Part shown: positions 1 to 8,552 of the stretch, in pieces
Position numbering within the stretch: position 1 is the first letter of the stretch
How the letters are laid out: every line of letters starts with the position of its first letter
Translations under genes and position numbers: made by a program
Notes under the pieces: generated by a model
Database searches by the model: none
What the model was told of the DNA's origin: nothing
The model's input: only the letters and a program-made list of their open reading frames with translations
From: Comamonas odontotermitis
GTDB lineage: Bacteria; Pseudomonadota; Gammaproteobacteria; Burkholderiales; Burkholderiaceae_C
DNA length: 64,000 nt
NCBI RefSeq assembly: GCF_014207855.1
Contig: NZ_JACHKZ010000001.1
Span: 310,001-374,000 of the forward strand
Reading direction: 5' to 3'

Positions 1-1394
1 TGTTGCTGCTGTGGCCGGTATCGCTTGCGCTGACCTGGCTGGTGGCGCAGAACCTGGCCAACAAGCCCTTCGACCGCGCACTGGAGTACAACGCCCACGC
101 GCTGGCCCAACTGGTGAGCGTGCATGGCGGCCAGACCTATTTCAACCTGCCCCAGCCTGCCAGCGAAATCCTGCGTGCCGACGACTCGGACGCCGTGTAC
201 TACCAGGTAACGGCGCCCAATGGTCGGTTTCTGGCTGGCGAATCGGAACTGCCCTCGCCCCAGGATGACCAGGAGCGCCCCGTCGGTCTGGTGCAGCTGC
301 GCGACGCCGAACTGCGCGGCGTGGACGTGCGGATTGCCTGGATCTGGGTACGCCTGTCACTGCCCGAGCCCAATCTGGCGCTGATCCAGGTGGCCGAGAC
401 GCGCGAAAAGCGCAGCGTGCTGGCGACGGAAATCATCAAGGGCGTGATGCTGCCGCAGTTCGTCATCCTGCCGCTGGCGGTGCTGCTGGTATGGCTGGCG
501 CTGGCACGCGGCATCAAGCCGCTGCACCAGCTGGAGGAGCGCATCCGCGCCCGCAAGCCCGATGACCTCTCGCCCATCAACCACAAGGATGTTCCACTCG
601 AAGTGGTGCCGCTGGTCGATTCGGTCAACGACCTGCTGGGGCGCCTCAACGACTCGCTGGCCACCCAGAAGCGCTTTCTGGCCGACGCGGCCCACCAGCT
701 CAAGACGCCGCTGGCGGGGCTGCGCATGCAGGCCGAAATGGCCCAGCGCGCCGATGCCAATGCCGCAGACCTGAAGCTGTCGCTGCAGCAGATCGGGCGC
801 TCCAGCATGCGCGCCACCCACACCGTCAACCAGTTGCTGTCGCTCGCCCGCGCCGAGGGCCCCGGCGCGCTGCTGCAGCGCAGGCCCTGCAACATGGCCG
901 AAATCGTGCTCGATGCCATGCACGACGGCATAGACCGCGCGCTGGCCAAGCACATCGATATGGGCTATGAAGGCATGCAGACGGACGACCTGGAGGTGTG
1001 GGTCAACGGCAACGCCACATTGCTGGGCGAGTTGGTGCGCAACCTGCTGGACAACGCCATCAACTACACGCCTTCCAGCGCCAGCACGCCGGGCATCATC
1101 AATGTGCGCCTCTTGGCCGACCCCTTTGGCCACGTGCTGGTGCTGCAGGTAGAGAACTCCGGCCCCGGCATTGCCGAGGAGGACCGCGAACATATCTTCC
1201 AGCCCTTCTACCGCGTGCTGGGCAGCGAGGTCGATGGCTCCGGGCTGGGCCTGCCCATCGTGCAGGAAATCGCGCGCCAGCATGGCGCCAGCGTCACCCT
1301 GGAAGACGCCTATCCCAAGCAGGTACAGCGCGGTGTGGTGTTCAGCGTGCGGCTACCGACGACCAAGGCGCCCACCCTGGCCAGCCCTGTCTGA
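1..1394 (+). CDS. Sensor histidine kinase, TctE-like (5' end outside window)
   Basis: Membrane sensor kinase of a two-component system. The visible part begins inside the first membrane segment, so the true start lies upstream; the TTG at base 3 is only the first in-frame start-like codon. Counting from base 3, an extracytoplasmic sensor region of the TctE/2CSK type runs to about residue 140 and a second membrane segment sits near residues 148-168. A HAMP-like linker follows. The phosphoacceptor box has His231 in AAHQLKTPL, the N box NLLDNAINY starts near 347, and the G boxes (NSGPGIAEED, DGSGLGLPIV) complete the ATPase. The cognate response regulator is probably just upstream, outside the window. 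The inducing ligand cannot be read from the sequence; TctE relatives often respond to carboxylates. Confidence 0.9.
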   Translation, partial: LLLWPVSLALTWLVAQNLANKPFDRALEYNAHALAQLVSVHGGQTYFNLPQPASEILRADDSDAVYYQVTAPNGRFLAGESELPSPQDDQERPVGLVQLRDAELRGVDVRIAWIWVRLSLPEPNLALIQVAETREKRSVLATEIIKGVMLPQFVILPLAVLLVWLALARGIKPLHQLEERIRARKPDDLSPINHKDVPLEVVPLVDSVNDLLGRLNDSLATQKRFLADAAHQLKTPLAGLRMQAEMAQRADANAADLKLSLQQIGRSSMRATHTVNQLLSLARAEGPGALLQRRPCNMAEIVLDAMHDGIDRALAKHIDMGYEGMQTDDLEVWVNGNATLLGELVRNLLDNAINYTPSSASTPGIINVRLLADPFGHVLVLQVENSGPGIAEEDREHIFQPFYRVLGSEVDGSGLGLPIVQEIARQHGASVTLEDAYPKQVQRGVVFSVRLPTTKAPTLASPV

Positions 1395-1457
1395 AGGCAC
1401 AGCTGCAGCACCCGGACTGCCCGCTGTGGCTCACTGCCGATGTCGCTCGCGGCTACT

Positions 1458-1937
1458 TCAGGTACTGGCGCACCTGTGCAATCCAGCTGGCGCGAGCTTG
1501 GGCGTTGGCAAAGCTGGACGCGGGATAACCACGGCCTCAAACGGGCCAACATAGACCGCCACGATGCAGGGGTAGTCGCGCACGCGCGTCACGCCCGGCC
1601 AGCGGTTGAGGGTTTCGTAGGTCTGTGTCCAGTCCGTCAAACCCTGAGGGCTGGGTTGCACCACATGTTCGGTCAGCACACGATTGTGTCGACTGCACAG
1701 GTATGCAGCGTTGAACAGCCATTGCAGCATCCACAGCGCGCAATAACCCGCCACGGCATGCCATACCAGTGAAACAACGGTTTCGTCGGTCATCCACCCT
1801 ATCACGCCGACTCCCAGCGCGCACAAGCCATTGAACCCTTGCGCAACGATCGAGTGGAACTGGTGAATGCAGTTAAAAAACCAGAAATGCACAAAACGCA
1901 GCCGGTAACGCAGCGCACTGCCGTCTAGCAGTTCCAT
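1458..1937 (-). CDS. Small membrane protein of unknown function
   Basis: A 159-residue protein I do not recognise by name. It has two hydrophobic segments in the first half (around residues 35-50 and 55-80), then a soluble C-terminal part with a YcxB-like feel (RVRDYPCIVAVYVGPFEAVVIP). A clear AAGGAG ribosome-binding site precedes the ATG at 1937, which supports this start. The gene is convergent with the sensor kinase. The 18-bp dispersed repeat starts 13 bp upstream of its start codon. Function unknown. Confidence 0.6.
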   Translation of the reverse strand: MELLDGSALRYRLRFVHFWFFNCIHQFHSIVAQGFNGLCALGVGVIGWMTDETVVSLVWHAVAGYCALWMLQWLFNAAYLCSRHNRVLTEHVVQPSPQGLTDWTQTYETLNRWPGVTRVRDYPCIVAVYVGPFEAVVIPRPALPTPKLAPAGLHRCAST

Positions 1938-1950
1938 CTTGGCTCCTTAA

Positions 1951-1968
1951 GAACGTGTTTACGATCTC
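1951..1968. repeat. 18-bp dispersed repeat, copy 1
   Basis: The string GAACGTGTTTACGATCTC is present here and again at 15693-15710 with no mismatch. This copy lies in the short gap between the SPOR-domain gene and the small membrane-protein gene. Confidence 0.8.
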
Positions 1969-2003
1969 CACGCAGCCGCGTTGGAGTGCAATCGGGATGA
2001 CTT

Positions 2004-2801
2004 CTAAGAGATACAGGCCTGCAAGTCCTTGCCATCCATCACATGCCAGCTTTGCACACGCTTCTTGGTGGCCGCATCGACGCGGGGCAGGCGCAGGGTG
2101 TAGCTGGTGGTCTCAGGCCGGTCCACCACCACCTTGGCGCCACTCACACCCTTCTTGCCCATTGCGGCAAGGTGGCGCTCTGCGGCTTCTTCGGTGGAAA
2201 AGCGCCCCAGCGAAATGCCGGGCTCCAGGCTCGCCAGGCGAGCGCGGTCGGTGCTGATATCGAGCGCGCGCAATTCGTCGCGGCGTTTGTCCAAGGCATC
2301 CTGGCTGCTGAACTTGCCGACATACACCATCCAGCGGCCCGCCGTGGTGGTGGAGTCGAGCTTCCAGCTGCCCTCGGGCAGCTTGGCCAGTTGCAGCCGC
2401 AATGCCTCCACCTGCTTGGCATCGAAGCTGCCCGCCACCAGGCATTCCCGTTTTTCAGGTTTCTCGGGTTTTTCAGCGGGTTTCTCAGCCAGCTTATCCG
2501 CAGGTTTGTCCGCAGGCTTTTCTGCCATTCTGTCGAATTCGGCCGCTGGTCTGCCTGTGGCATCCGAGTTTGCAGTCGCCGCAGACTCGGACGCCGGTGC
2601 TGCACTCTGCATCTGCTTTTGCGCCTGGTCCATTTCCTCGCGCGTCATGATGCGCAACGCTTCGGGGTTGACCTGCTGCTGCAGGCGCTCGGGCTCGGCC
2701 GGGTTCTCGGGCGCCCAGCCCAGGCTGCGCAGCATGCCGTGCGAAAACGCGTAGTAGCCCGCATTGGCCAGCAACAGTAGCACGATGGCAAAACGAATCA
2801 T
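2004..2801 (-). CDS. SPOR-domain protein
   Basis: A 265-residue membrane-anchored protein. An N-terminal hydrophobic helix (residues 1-20) is followed by a low-complexity linker rich in Ala/Glu/Lys/Pro with repeated xDKPADK / AEKPEKP units. A C-terminal SPOR-like domain (about 115-235) contains the YVGKFSS and LGRFSTEEAAERHL segments. SPOR domains bind denuded peptidoglycan glycan strands at the division site, so a periplasmic cell-envelope role is inferred. It lies immediately downstream of birA on the same strand and is probably co-transcribed with it. Confidence 0.8.
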   Translation of the reverse strand: MIRFAIVLLLLANAGYYAFSHGMLRSLGWAPENPAEPERLQQQVNPEALRIMTREEMDQAQKQMQSAAPASESAATANSDATGRPAAEFDRMAEKPADKPADKLAEKPAEKPEKPEKRECLVAGSFDAKQVEALRLQLAKLPEGSWKLDSTTTAGRWMVYVGKFSSQDALDKRRDELRALDISTDRARLASLEPGISLGRFSTEEAAERHLAAMGKKGVSGAKVVVDRPETTSYTLRLPRVDAATKKRVQSWHVMDGKDLQACIS

Positions 2802-2840
2802 CCCAACTTTTCCCTTGTCTTGGTCTGCAGCACCCGCACG

Positions 2841-3716
2841 TCAGCCCTGCACCGGCGCCTGCGGCCGCACACTGATTTCGGAGCTGGTCACGCCCACCAG
2901 GCCTGCGGCAGTCTGCACCTGCAACGCACCATCTGCGGCCACGCCCTGCGCGGTGCCCTGAGTGCCATCGCTCAAGCTTACCGCACGGCCTGCCAATGCA
3001 TCACGCGCGGCAAAACGCTGTTGCAGCGGCGCAAATCCCTGGCGGGCAAACGCCTGCACGGTGGCAACCAGCGCGGGCACCACGGCGGCCAGCGCCTGCG
3101 GTGCATCCCAGCGGCTGTCTACCATTTGCAGGCTGCCGGGTATGGTGGAGAGGCCTTCGCCCTGCGGTGCGCGCACGTTGATGCCAATGCCGATCACGAC
3201 ATAGCGCAATGCCTGCTGTTCAAAATACCCACCAGCGCTTGTGGAATGGTCGCCAGATGCCATGAAACTTGCAGTTTCCACCAGGATGCCGGCAAGCTTG
3301 CGGTCGCCCGTCAGCCACAGGTCATTGGGCCATTTGAGGCCAATTTTCGGCGCTTGCAGCGTGGCGCGGTCTTCCATAGACATCTGGGGCTGCAGGCTTT
3401 CAGCCACGCTTACGCCTACAGCCAGCGACAGGCCGGACCAATCGCGCGGCGCAAGCGGCAGGCCCAGCGAAAACATCAGCGAATCGCCCACTTCGCTGCG
3501 CCAGGGACGGCCCAGGCGGCCACGGCCTGCCGTCTGCTGCTCGGCCACCAGCAGGATCGGCTCCTGTCGGCCCTCGCGCGCACGGCGCATCAGCTCGGTA
3601 TTGGTGGAGTCGATGCTGGGCATGATCTCGATCGTGAAACCCGGCAATTGCGGCTCCACGGCCTGCCAGATGGCCTCAGCGGGCCAGCGGATGGGCTCCT
3701 GGCTGGCTGCGGTCAT
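2841..3716 (-). CDS. birA: Biotin--[acetyl-CoA-carboxylase] ligase
   Basis: Activates biotin with ATP and attaches it to the biotin carboxyl carrier protein of acetyl-CoA carboxylase in the cytoplasm. The biotinyl-AMP loop GRGRLGR is at residues 64-70, the catalytic Lys motif KWPNDL at 128-133, and the biotin-binding KLAGIL at 140-145. At 291 residues it lacks the N-terminal winged helix of E. coli BirA, so it is a group I, enzyme-only ligase that should not act as a repressor. Its start overlaps the stop of the upstream SET-domain gene by 4 bp (ATGA), so the two are translationally coupled. Confidence 0.93.
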   Translation of the reverse strand: MTAASQEPIRWPAEAIWQAVEPQLPGFTIEIMPSIDSTNTELMRRAREGRQEPILLVAEQQTAGRGRLGRPWRSEVGDSLMFSLGLPLAPRDWSGLSLAVGVSVAESLQPQMSMEDRATLQAPKIGLKWPNDLWLTGDRKLAGILVETASFMASGDHSTSAGGYFEQQALRYVVIGIGINVRAPQGEGLSTIPGSLQMVDSRWDAPQALAAVVPALVATVQAFARQGFAPLQQRFAARDALAGRAVSLSDGTQGTAQGVAADGALQVQTAAGLVGVTSSEISVRPQAPVQG

Positions 3717-4375
3717 GCGCGGGCCTTTGCCGAAGTTCTGGGCTGGCTGGCTTTTGGCTTGGGCTTGGCATTGGGTTTTGGCTTCGGGTCTGCCTTGGCT
3801 TGGCTCTTGGACTCAGCCTTGGCTTTCGCAGTGGTCTCGCCGCCCGTCTTGGGTTTCTTGCCAGGCTCGGGCAGGTCGCTGGCAGGGCCCTTGGGCTTCC
3901 AGCCTCGCTTGGGGGCGAGCATGGTGCCCCGGCAGTCCGCTGCGCCGCAATGGCAGGCATAGTCGGCCTTCAGCTTGGCGGTGTAGCGCTCTTCGATGAT
4001 GAGGCCGTAGTCGTAGCCCAGCTCCTCGCCAGCGCTGATATTGCGCAGCGCGCTGATGAAGATGCGGTCTTCCACCTCTTCGGCAAAGCAGTTGGGATCG
4101 CAGCTGTGGTTGATCCAGCGTGCCGAGTTGCCGCCATCACCGCCATCGATGACGCGGTTGCCGTCGATCTGGAAGAAGAAGGTGTGGTTGGGGTTGGCCG
4201 GATCGTGCGGGTGGCGGCGCTGGCTCTCTTCATAGCTGATGACCTTGCCCGCATATTCGACAATCACTTCGCCTTCTGCGATATCCTGCAGCGCAAAAAC
4301 GCCCCTGCCGTGCACACCGGAACGCCGTACCTGGATACGGCGGCCTGTTGAAAAATGGGGGACATTGCTCGGCAT
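3713..4375 (-). CDS. SET-domain protein lysine methyltransferase with basic tail
   Basis: Predicted SAM-dependent protein lysine methyltransferase. The SET core covers about residues 12-130 with GRGVFAL (23-29), NHSCDPNC (89-96) and ELGYDYG (118-124, including the catalytic Tyr). A post-SET cysteine cluster, CHCGAADC, follows at 141-148. Residues 155-220 form a Lys/Ala/Pro/Ser tail with no predicted fold, similar in composition to histone H1 tails. The start sits 161 bp from the divergent topB start, and the stop overlaps birA. The substrate is unknown. Bacterial SET proteins (for example in Chlamydia) can methylate histone-like proteins, so a DNA-associated basic protein is a reasonable inference. 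The adjacent TopB carries a Lys-rich stretch of that kind. Confidence 0.9.
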   Translation of the reverse strand: MPSNVPHFSTGRRIQVRRSGVHGRGVFALQDIAEGEVIVEYAGKVISYEESQRRHPHDPANPNHTFFFQIDGNRVIDGGDGGNSARWINHSCDPNCFAEEVEDRIFISALRNISAGEELGYDYGLIIEERYTAKLKADYACHCGAADCRGTMLAPKRGWKPKGPASDLPEPGKKPKTGGETTAKAKAESKSQAKADPKPKPNAKPKPKASQPRTSAKARA

Positions 4376-4404
4376 GGGAATTTTTCTGCTACTTTAAAAA
4401 ATAA

Positions 4405-4457
4405 GCACATGCGCATGTGCGCGTACGTACATGCAGGCGCCCGCGCACATGCGCGTG
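4405..4457. promoter_or_regulatory. Alternating purine/pyrimidine tract (Z-DNA-prone) in divergent promoter region
   Basis: Bases 4405-4435 alternate purine and pyrimidine without a break (31 bp), and 4442-4457 form a second unbroken run of 16 bp. Both are made of CG, CA/TG and TA steps, with CG and CA steps dominant, which favours left-handed DNA under negative supercoiling. The first run begins with a perfect 16-bp palindrome, GCACATGCGCATGTGC (4405-4420). The tract lies in the only gap between the SET gene and topB, where the promoters of both genes must be. Confidence 0.75.
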
Positions 4458-4536
4458 AAGCGTGCATTGTAAGAGCGTGCTCAGAGAGCCAGCAATCCAC
4501 AGTGCTGGCAGACCCCAGATTGATGAGAGTGAACCC

Positions 4537-7470
4537 ATGTCCAAGACCCTGGTCATTGCAGAGAAACCGTCCGTTGCGCAAGACATCGTCCGTGCGTTAA
4601 CGCCGGTGGCAGGCCAATTTGCCAAACACGACGACTACTTCGAGTCAGACGGCTACATCGTCACGAGCGCGGTGGGTCACTTGGTAGAGATCCAGGCGCC
4701 GGAAGAATTCGATGTCAAGCGCGGCAAGTGGAGCTTTGCCCATCTGCCGGTGATCCCGCCCTATTTCGAGCTCAAGCCCGTCGACAAGACCAAGACGCGC
4801 CTCAACGCCGTGGTCAAGCTGGCCAAGCGCAAGGACGTCACCGCCCTCATCAACGCCTGTGACGCGGGCCGTGAAGGGGAGCTGATCTTCCGCCTGATCG
4901 AGCAATACGCGGGCGGCGCCAAGGGCGGCCTGGGCAAGCCCATCACGCGCCTGTGGCTGCAATCGATGACGCCACAGGCCATTCGGGAGGGCTTTGGCAA
5001 GCTGCGCACCGACAACCAGATGCAAGGCCTTGCCAACGCGGCGCGCAGCCGCTCCGAAGCCGACTGGCTGGTGGGCATCAACGGCACCCGTGCGATGACG
5101 GCGTTCAACTCGCGCGATGGCGGATTCTTTCTGACCACCGTGGGCCGCGTGCAGACGCCGACCCTGTCGCTGGTGGTGGAGCGCGAGGAAAAGATCCGCA
5201 AGTTCGTCAGCCGCGATTACTGGGAAATCCACGCCGAGTTCGGCGCGCAGGCCGGCCACTACCCGGCCAAGTGGTTCAACCCCGCCTGGAAGAAAAGCGA
5301 TGACGCCGAAGCCAAGGCCGACCGTGTGTGGAGCCTGCAGGAGGCTCAGTCCATTGCCAATGCCGCGCGTGGCAAGCCTGCCACCGTCACCGAGGAGAGC
5401 AAGCCCACCACGCAGGCGTCGCCCTTGTTGTTTGATCTGACCAGCCTGCAGCGCGAAGCCAACAGCAAGTTCGGCTTCTCTGCCAAGACCACGTTGGCCC
5501 TGGCCCAGGCCCTGTATGAAAAGCACAAGGCCCTGACTTACCCGCGTACCGATTCGCGCGCGTTGCCTGAAGACTACCTGCCTGTGGCACGCCAGACCTT
5601 CGAGATGCTGGCGCACAGCAGCATGCAGCAACTCGCGCCCTTTGCGCAGCAGGCCATCGGTGCCAACTACATCCGGCCATCCAAGCGCATCTTCGACAAC
5701 AGCAAGGTGTCCGATCACTTTGCCATCATCCCGACCACGCAAGCCCCCGGGGCGCTTTCCGAGGCCGAACACAAGCTCTACACGCTGGTGGTGCGCCGCT
5801 TCATGGCGGTGTTCTTCCCCAGCGCCGAGTACCAGGTCACTACGCGCATCAGCCAGGTTGAACAGCACCATTTCAAGACCGAAGGTAAAGTGCTGGTCAA
5901 GCCCGGCTGGCTGGCGATCTACGGCAAGGAAGCCGCCCACGAGGTGGAAGACGCCAAGGACGGCGACAAGGGCCAGAACCTGGTGCCGGTGCAGCCCGGA
6001 GAGAAGCCGCTCGCCGACCCGGTCGATCCCAAGGGCCTCAAGACCAAGCCGCCCGCCCGCTACTCCGAAGCGACCCTGCTGGGCGCCATGGAGAGCGCAG
6101 GCAAGCAGATCGACGACGACGAGTTGCGCGAAGCCATGCAGGAAAAGGGCCTGGGCACGCCAGCCACGCGCGCGGCCATCATCGAAGGCCTGCTGACCGA
6201 AAAATACATGCTGCGCGAAGGCCGCGAGCTGATTCCGACCGCCAAGGCCTTCCAGCTGATGACCCTGCTGCGCGGCCTGGAAGTGGAAGAGCTGTCACGC
6301 GCCGACCTGACCGGCGAGTGGGAATACAAGCTGGCGCAGATGGAAAAGGGCCAGCTCTCGCGCGAAGCCTTCATGGCCGAGATTCAGGCCATGACCGAGC
6401 GCCTGGTCAAGAAGGCCAAGGAATACGACCGCGACACCATTCCCGGCGATTACGCTACCTTGTCCGCCCCCTGCCCGAACTGCGGCGGCGTCGTCAAGGA
6501 AAACTACCGCCGCTATGCCTGTACCGGCATCCACGGCAATGGCGAAGGCTGCGGCTTCTCGTTCACCAAATCGCCTGCGGGCCGCACTTTCGAGACCGCC
6601 GAGGCCGACCAGCTGCTGCGCGACCGCAAGCTGGGGCCGCTGGACGGTTTCCGCTCCAAGGCAGGCTGGCCGTTTGCCGCCGAAGTGGCCATCGTGCGCG
6701 ACGAGGACAACAACAACTACAAGTTCGAGTTCGTGTTCGAAGACAACAAATCGGACGAAGAATCGGGTGAGCTGGTTGATTTTGGCCACCAGAACGCGCT
6801 GGGCGCCTGCCCCAAGTGCGGCGCGCCAGTGTTCGAGCATGGCGCCAACTACGTGTGCAGCAAAGCCGTACCCACGGCGCAGCAGCCCACTCCCAGCTGC
6901 GATTTCAAGAGCGGCCAGATCATCCTGCAGCAACCCATCGAGCGCGACCAGATGGCCAAGCTGCTGGCCTCCGGCAAGACCGACCTGCTGGACAAGTTCG
7001 TCTCCAACCGCACGCGCCGCAGCTTCAAGGCCTTCCTGGCCTGGGACAAGGACGCTGGCAAGGTGAACTTCGAGTTCGAGCCACGCGAAGGCAAGTTCCC
7101 GGCGCGCAAGGCAGCGGCTGCCAAGACAGCCGCCAAAACCGCCACCAAGACTGCAGGCAAAGCAGCTGCCAAGGCCACCAAAGCCACGAAAACAGCGACG
7201 AAAACCGCCACCAAATCCGCGGCCAAAGCCCCTCGCAAGGTGGCGGCCACGCTGACCCCCAGCCCCGCGCTTGCCGCAGTGGTTGGCAGCGAGGCGACCT
7301 CGCGCCCCGAAGTGATCAAGAAGCTGTGGGACTACATCAAGGCCAACGGTTTGCAGGACGCCAAGGACAAGCGAGCCATCAACGCCGACGCCAAGCTCAA
7401 ACCGCTGTTTGGCAAAGACCAGATCAGCATGTTCGAGATTGCAGGCATTGTGGGCAAGCATGTGAGCTGA
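4537..7470 (+). CDS. topB: DNA topoisomerase III with H1-like linker and SWIB domain
   Basis: Type IA topoisomerase that passes single strands and resolves recombination and replication intermediates. The ATG at 4537 (MSKTLVIAEKPS) is chosen over an in-frame GTG at 4462 because the TOPRIM domain starts directly with it. TOPRIM residues Glu9 and DAGREGE (109-115) are present, and the nucleophile is Tyr335 in LTYPRTDS. Two C4 zinc-finger-like modules follow the core (CPNCGG...CTG...CGF and CPKCGA...C...C). Residues about 858-905 are a Lys/Ala/Thr-rich stretch resembling histone H1, and about 906-977 are a SWIB/MDM2-like domain (VIKKLWDYIKANGLQD, LFGKDQISMFEI). E. coli TopB (653 residues) lacks both additions. 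SWIB-topoisomerase fusions are known in other bacteria. Confidence 0.95.
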   Translation: MSKTLVIAEKPSVAQDIVRALTPVAGQFAKHDDYFESDGYIVTSAVGHLVEIQAPEEFDVKRGKWSFAHLPVIPPYFELKPVDKTKTRLNAVVKLAKRKDVTALINACDAGREGELIFRLIEQYAGGAKGGLGKPITRLWLQSMTPQAIREGFGKLRTDNQMQGLANAARSRSEADWLVGINGTRAMTAFNSRDGGFFLTTVGRVQTPTLSLVVEREEKIRKFVSRDYWEIHAEFGAQAGHYPAKWFNPAWKKSDDAEAKADRVWSLQEAQSIANAARGKPATVTEESKPTTQASPLLFDLTSLQREANSKFGFSAKTTLALAQALYEKHKALTYPRTDSRALPEDYLPVARQTFEMLAHSSMQQLAPFAQQAIGANYIRPSKRIFDNSKVSDHFAIIPTTQAPGALSEAEHKLYTLVVRRFMAVFFPSAEYQVTTRISQVEQHHFKTEGKVLVKPGWLAIYGKEAAHEVEDAKDGDKGQNLVPVQPGEKPLADPVDPKGLKTKPPARYSEATLLGAMESAGKQIDDDELREAMQEKGLGTPATRAAIIEGLLTEKYMLREGRELIPTAKAFQLMTLLRGLEVEELSRADLTGEWEYKLAQMEKGQLSREAFMAEIQAMTERLVKKAKEYDRDTIPGDYATLSAPCPNCGGVVKENYRRYACTGIHGNGEGCGFSFTKSPAGRTFETAEADQLLRDRKLGPLDGFRSKAGWPFAAEVAIVRDEDNNNYKFEFVFEDNKSDEESGELVDFGHQNALGACPKCGAPVFEHGANYVCSKAVPTAQQPTPSCDFKSGQIILQQPIERDQMAKLLASGKTDLLDKFVSNRTRRSFKAFLAWDKDAGKVNFEFEPREGKFPARKAAAAKTAAKTATKTAGKAAAKATKATKTATKTATKSAAKAPRKVAATLTPSPALAAVVGSEATSRPEVIKKLWDYIKANGLQDAKDKRAINADAKLKPLFGKDQISMFEIAGIVGKHVS

Positions 7471-7484
7471 CCTTGGCTGCTGCC

Positions 7485-7991
7485 ATGACGCTGCTTGCGT
7501 GGACCCTGGGCTTGTATGCGCTGCTGGAACTGCTCTTTCACGGCATCAGCTACGGCGTGGCACGCATCATGGAGCGGGAAGCCCGCAAGCAAGGGCTCCC
7601 GCTGAAGCCCAGCCGCGCCCACTGGCAGGCTATTTTCTACCGGCTGTTTGCGGTGGCGGCCATCGCCTTGATGAGCCACTGGTATGCGCAGGCCATCAGC
7701 GATGTAGGGTGGAAACAGGCCCTGGCAGTGGTTGCGGTGATCTGCCTTGTCGTGACTGCCGTGATCGGCACGGACATCTCCATCATCCAGCACCTCAAAA
7801 AGCAAAGCGCCACGCACTTTGTCAATATGCGCGAGATGTCGCTGCTGCACATCCTGCGCCACCTGCCTGCGCACCGCCATTGGTATTTCAGCAAGGCTTA
7901 CCTGCCCTACGCGCGGCGCGCCAACTTCGGGGTCGGCCTGCTGTCGCTCCTGCTGCTGTATCTCGACCTTCGGGCGTACTATGCAGCCTGA
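7485..7991 (+). CDS. Predicted inner-membrane protein, unknown function
   Basis: A 168-residue protein starting at an ATG 14 bp after the topB stop, probably on the same transcript. It has four likely membrane segments: residues 3-22, about 50-68, 75-95, and a last one near 150-165. A cytoplasmic stretch with HILRHLPAHRHWYFSKAYLP lies between the last two. I do not recognise the family. Its link to topoisomerase function is positional only. Confidence 0.7.
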   Translation: MTLLAWTLGLYALLELLFHGISYGVARIMEREARKQGLPLKPSRAHWQAIFYRLFAVAAIALMSHWYAQAISDVGWKQALAVVAVICLVVTAVIGTDISIIQHLKKQSATHFVNMREMSLLHILRHLPAHRHWYFSKAYLPYARRANFGVGLLSLLLLYLDLRAYYAA

Positions 7992-8039
7992 CAACGGATA
8001 ATCCGCAGCCCGCCCACCTACCCATTTCGGATTCGCACC

Positions 8040-8393
8040 ATGTACATCCGCCGCAGCCACCGTATTCTGATCGGCCTTGCCATTGCTCTGGCCGTGGCGG
8101 CCGCTGTTGTGGCCTGGCGCGGCCCGACAGTGGTGAACGAGGCACAGGATGCCGCAAGCGCGTTGCTCAAAAAGGCATCCAATCCGCCGCCACCCACCGC
8201 CGGCGAACAGCGGCGCAGCCAGGCTCGCCGCACAACCGATGCCCACGGAAAGCCCTCAGCCACGCCGGTGCAGCCACGCAAGTGCATTCAGAATGGCAAG
8301 ACCATCTATACCGATGCGCCCTGCCCTGCGGGTAGCGAAGAGCAGGTGGTGCCGGAGAACCTGTCGGTCGTGCCCGGGAGTGCTGCACGCTGA
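8040..8393 (+). CDS. DUF4124-type exported protein
   Basis: A 117-residue protein with an N-terminal signal anchor (about residues 8-26), a disordered Pro/Ala/Arg-rich linker, and a short C-terminal DUF4124-like module, KCIQNGKTIYTDAPCP (about 80-95). DUF4124 modules occur in exported proteins of beta/gammaproteobacteria; their biochemical role is not established. It follows the small membrane protein on the same strand after 48 bp. Confidence 0.72.
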   Translation: MYIRRSHRILIGLAIALAVAAAVVAWRGPTVVNEAQDAASALLKKASNPPPPTAGEQRRSQARRTTDAHGKPSATPVQPRKCIQNGKTIYTDAPCPAGSEEQVVPENLSVVPGSAAR

Positions 8394-8493
8394 GCGCAGA
8401 AAAATGAGTGCAAAAAGCAGTGCTGCTGGCGCTTATTGCAGCGGGGTCATGAAAAGAAAACCACTCAGAACTCAATCACAGAAACCACTAGAT

Positions 8494-8510
8494 GCTCTTA
8501 TTTTAAGAGC
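8494..8510. repeat. Short perfect hairpin in intergenic repeat-like DNA
   Basis: GCTCTTA-TTT-TAAGAGC forms a 7-bp perfect stem with a 3-base loop in the 159-bp gap between convergent genes. It resembles the AT-cored hairpins at 15586, 21600 and 45211 in size and position, and may act as a bidirectional 3'-end structure. Confidence 0.45.
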
Positions 8511-8552
8511 AATCAGTACTCTAGGCGATAGAGCTGCGTCCCTGCGGAGCGC

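Noticed and set aside
200-1283. Long minus-strand open readings opposite the sensor kinase
   Set aside because: High-GC shadow frames; no homology, and the plus strand is clearly coding.
4462-4536. N-terminal extension of topB from a GTG at 4462
   Set aside because: It would begin just beyond the Z-DNA-prone tract in the promoter gap, and the TOPRIM domain starts exactly at the ATG 4537.
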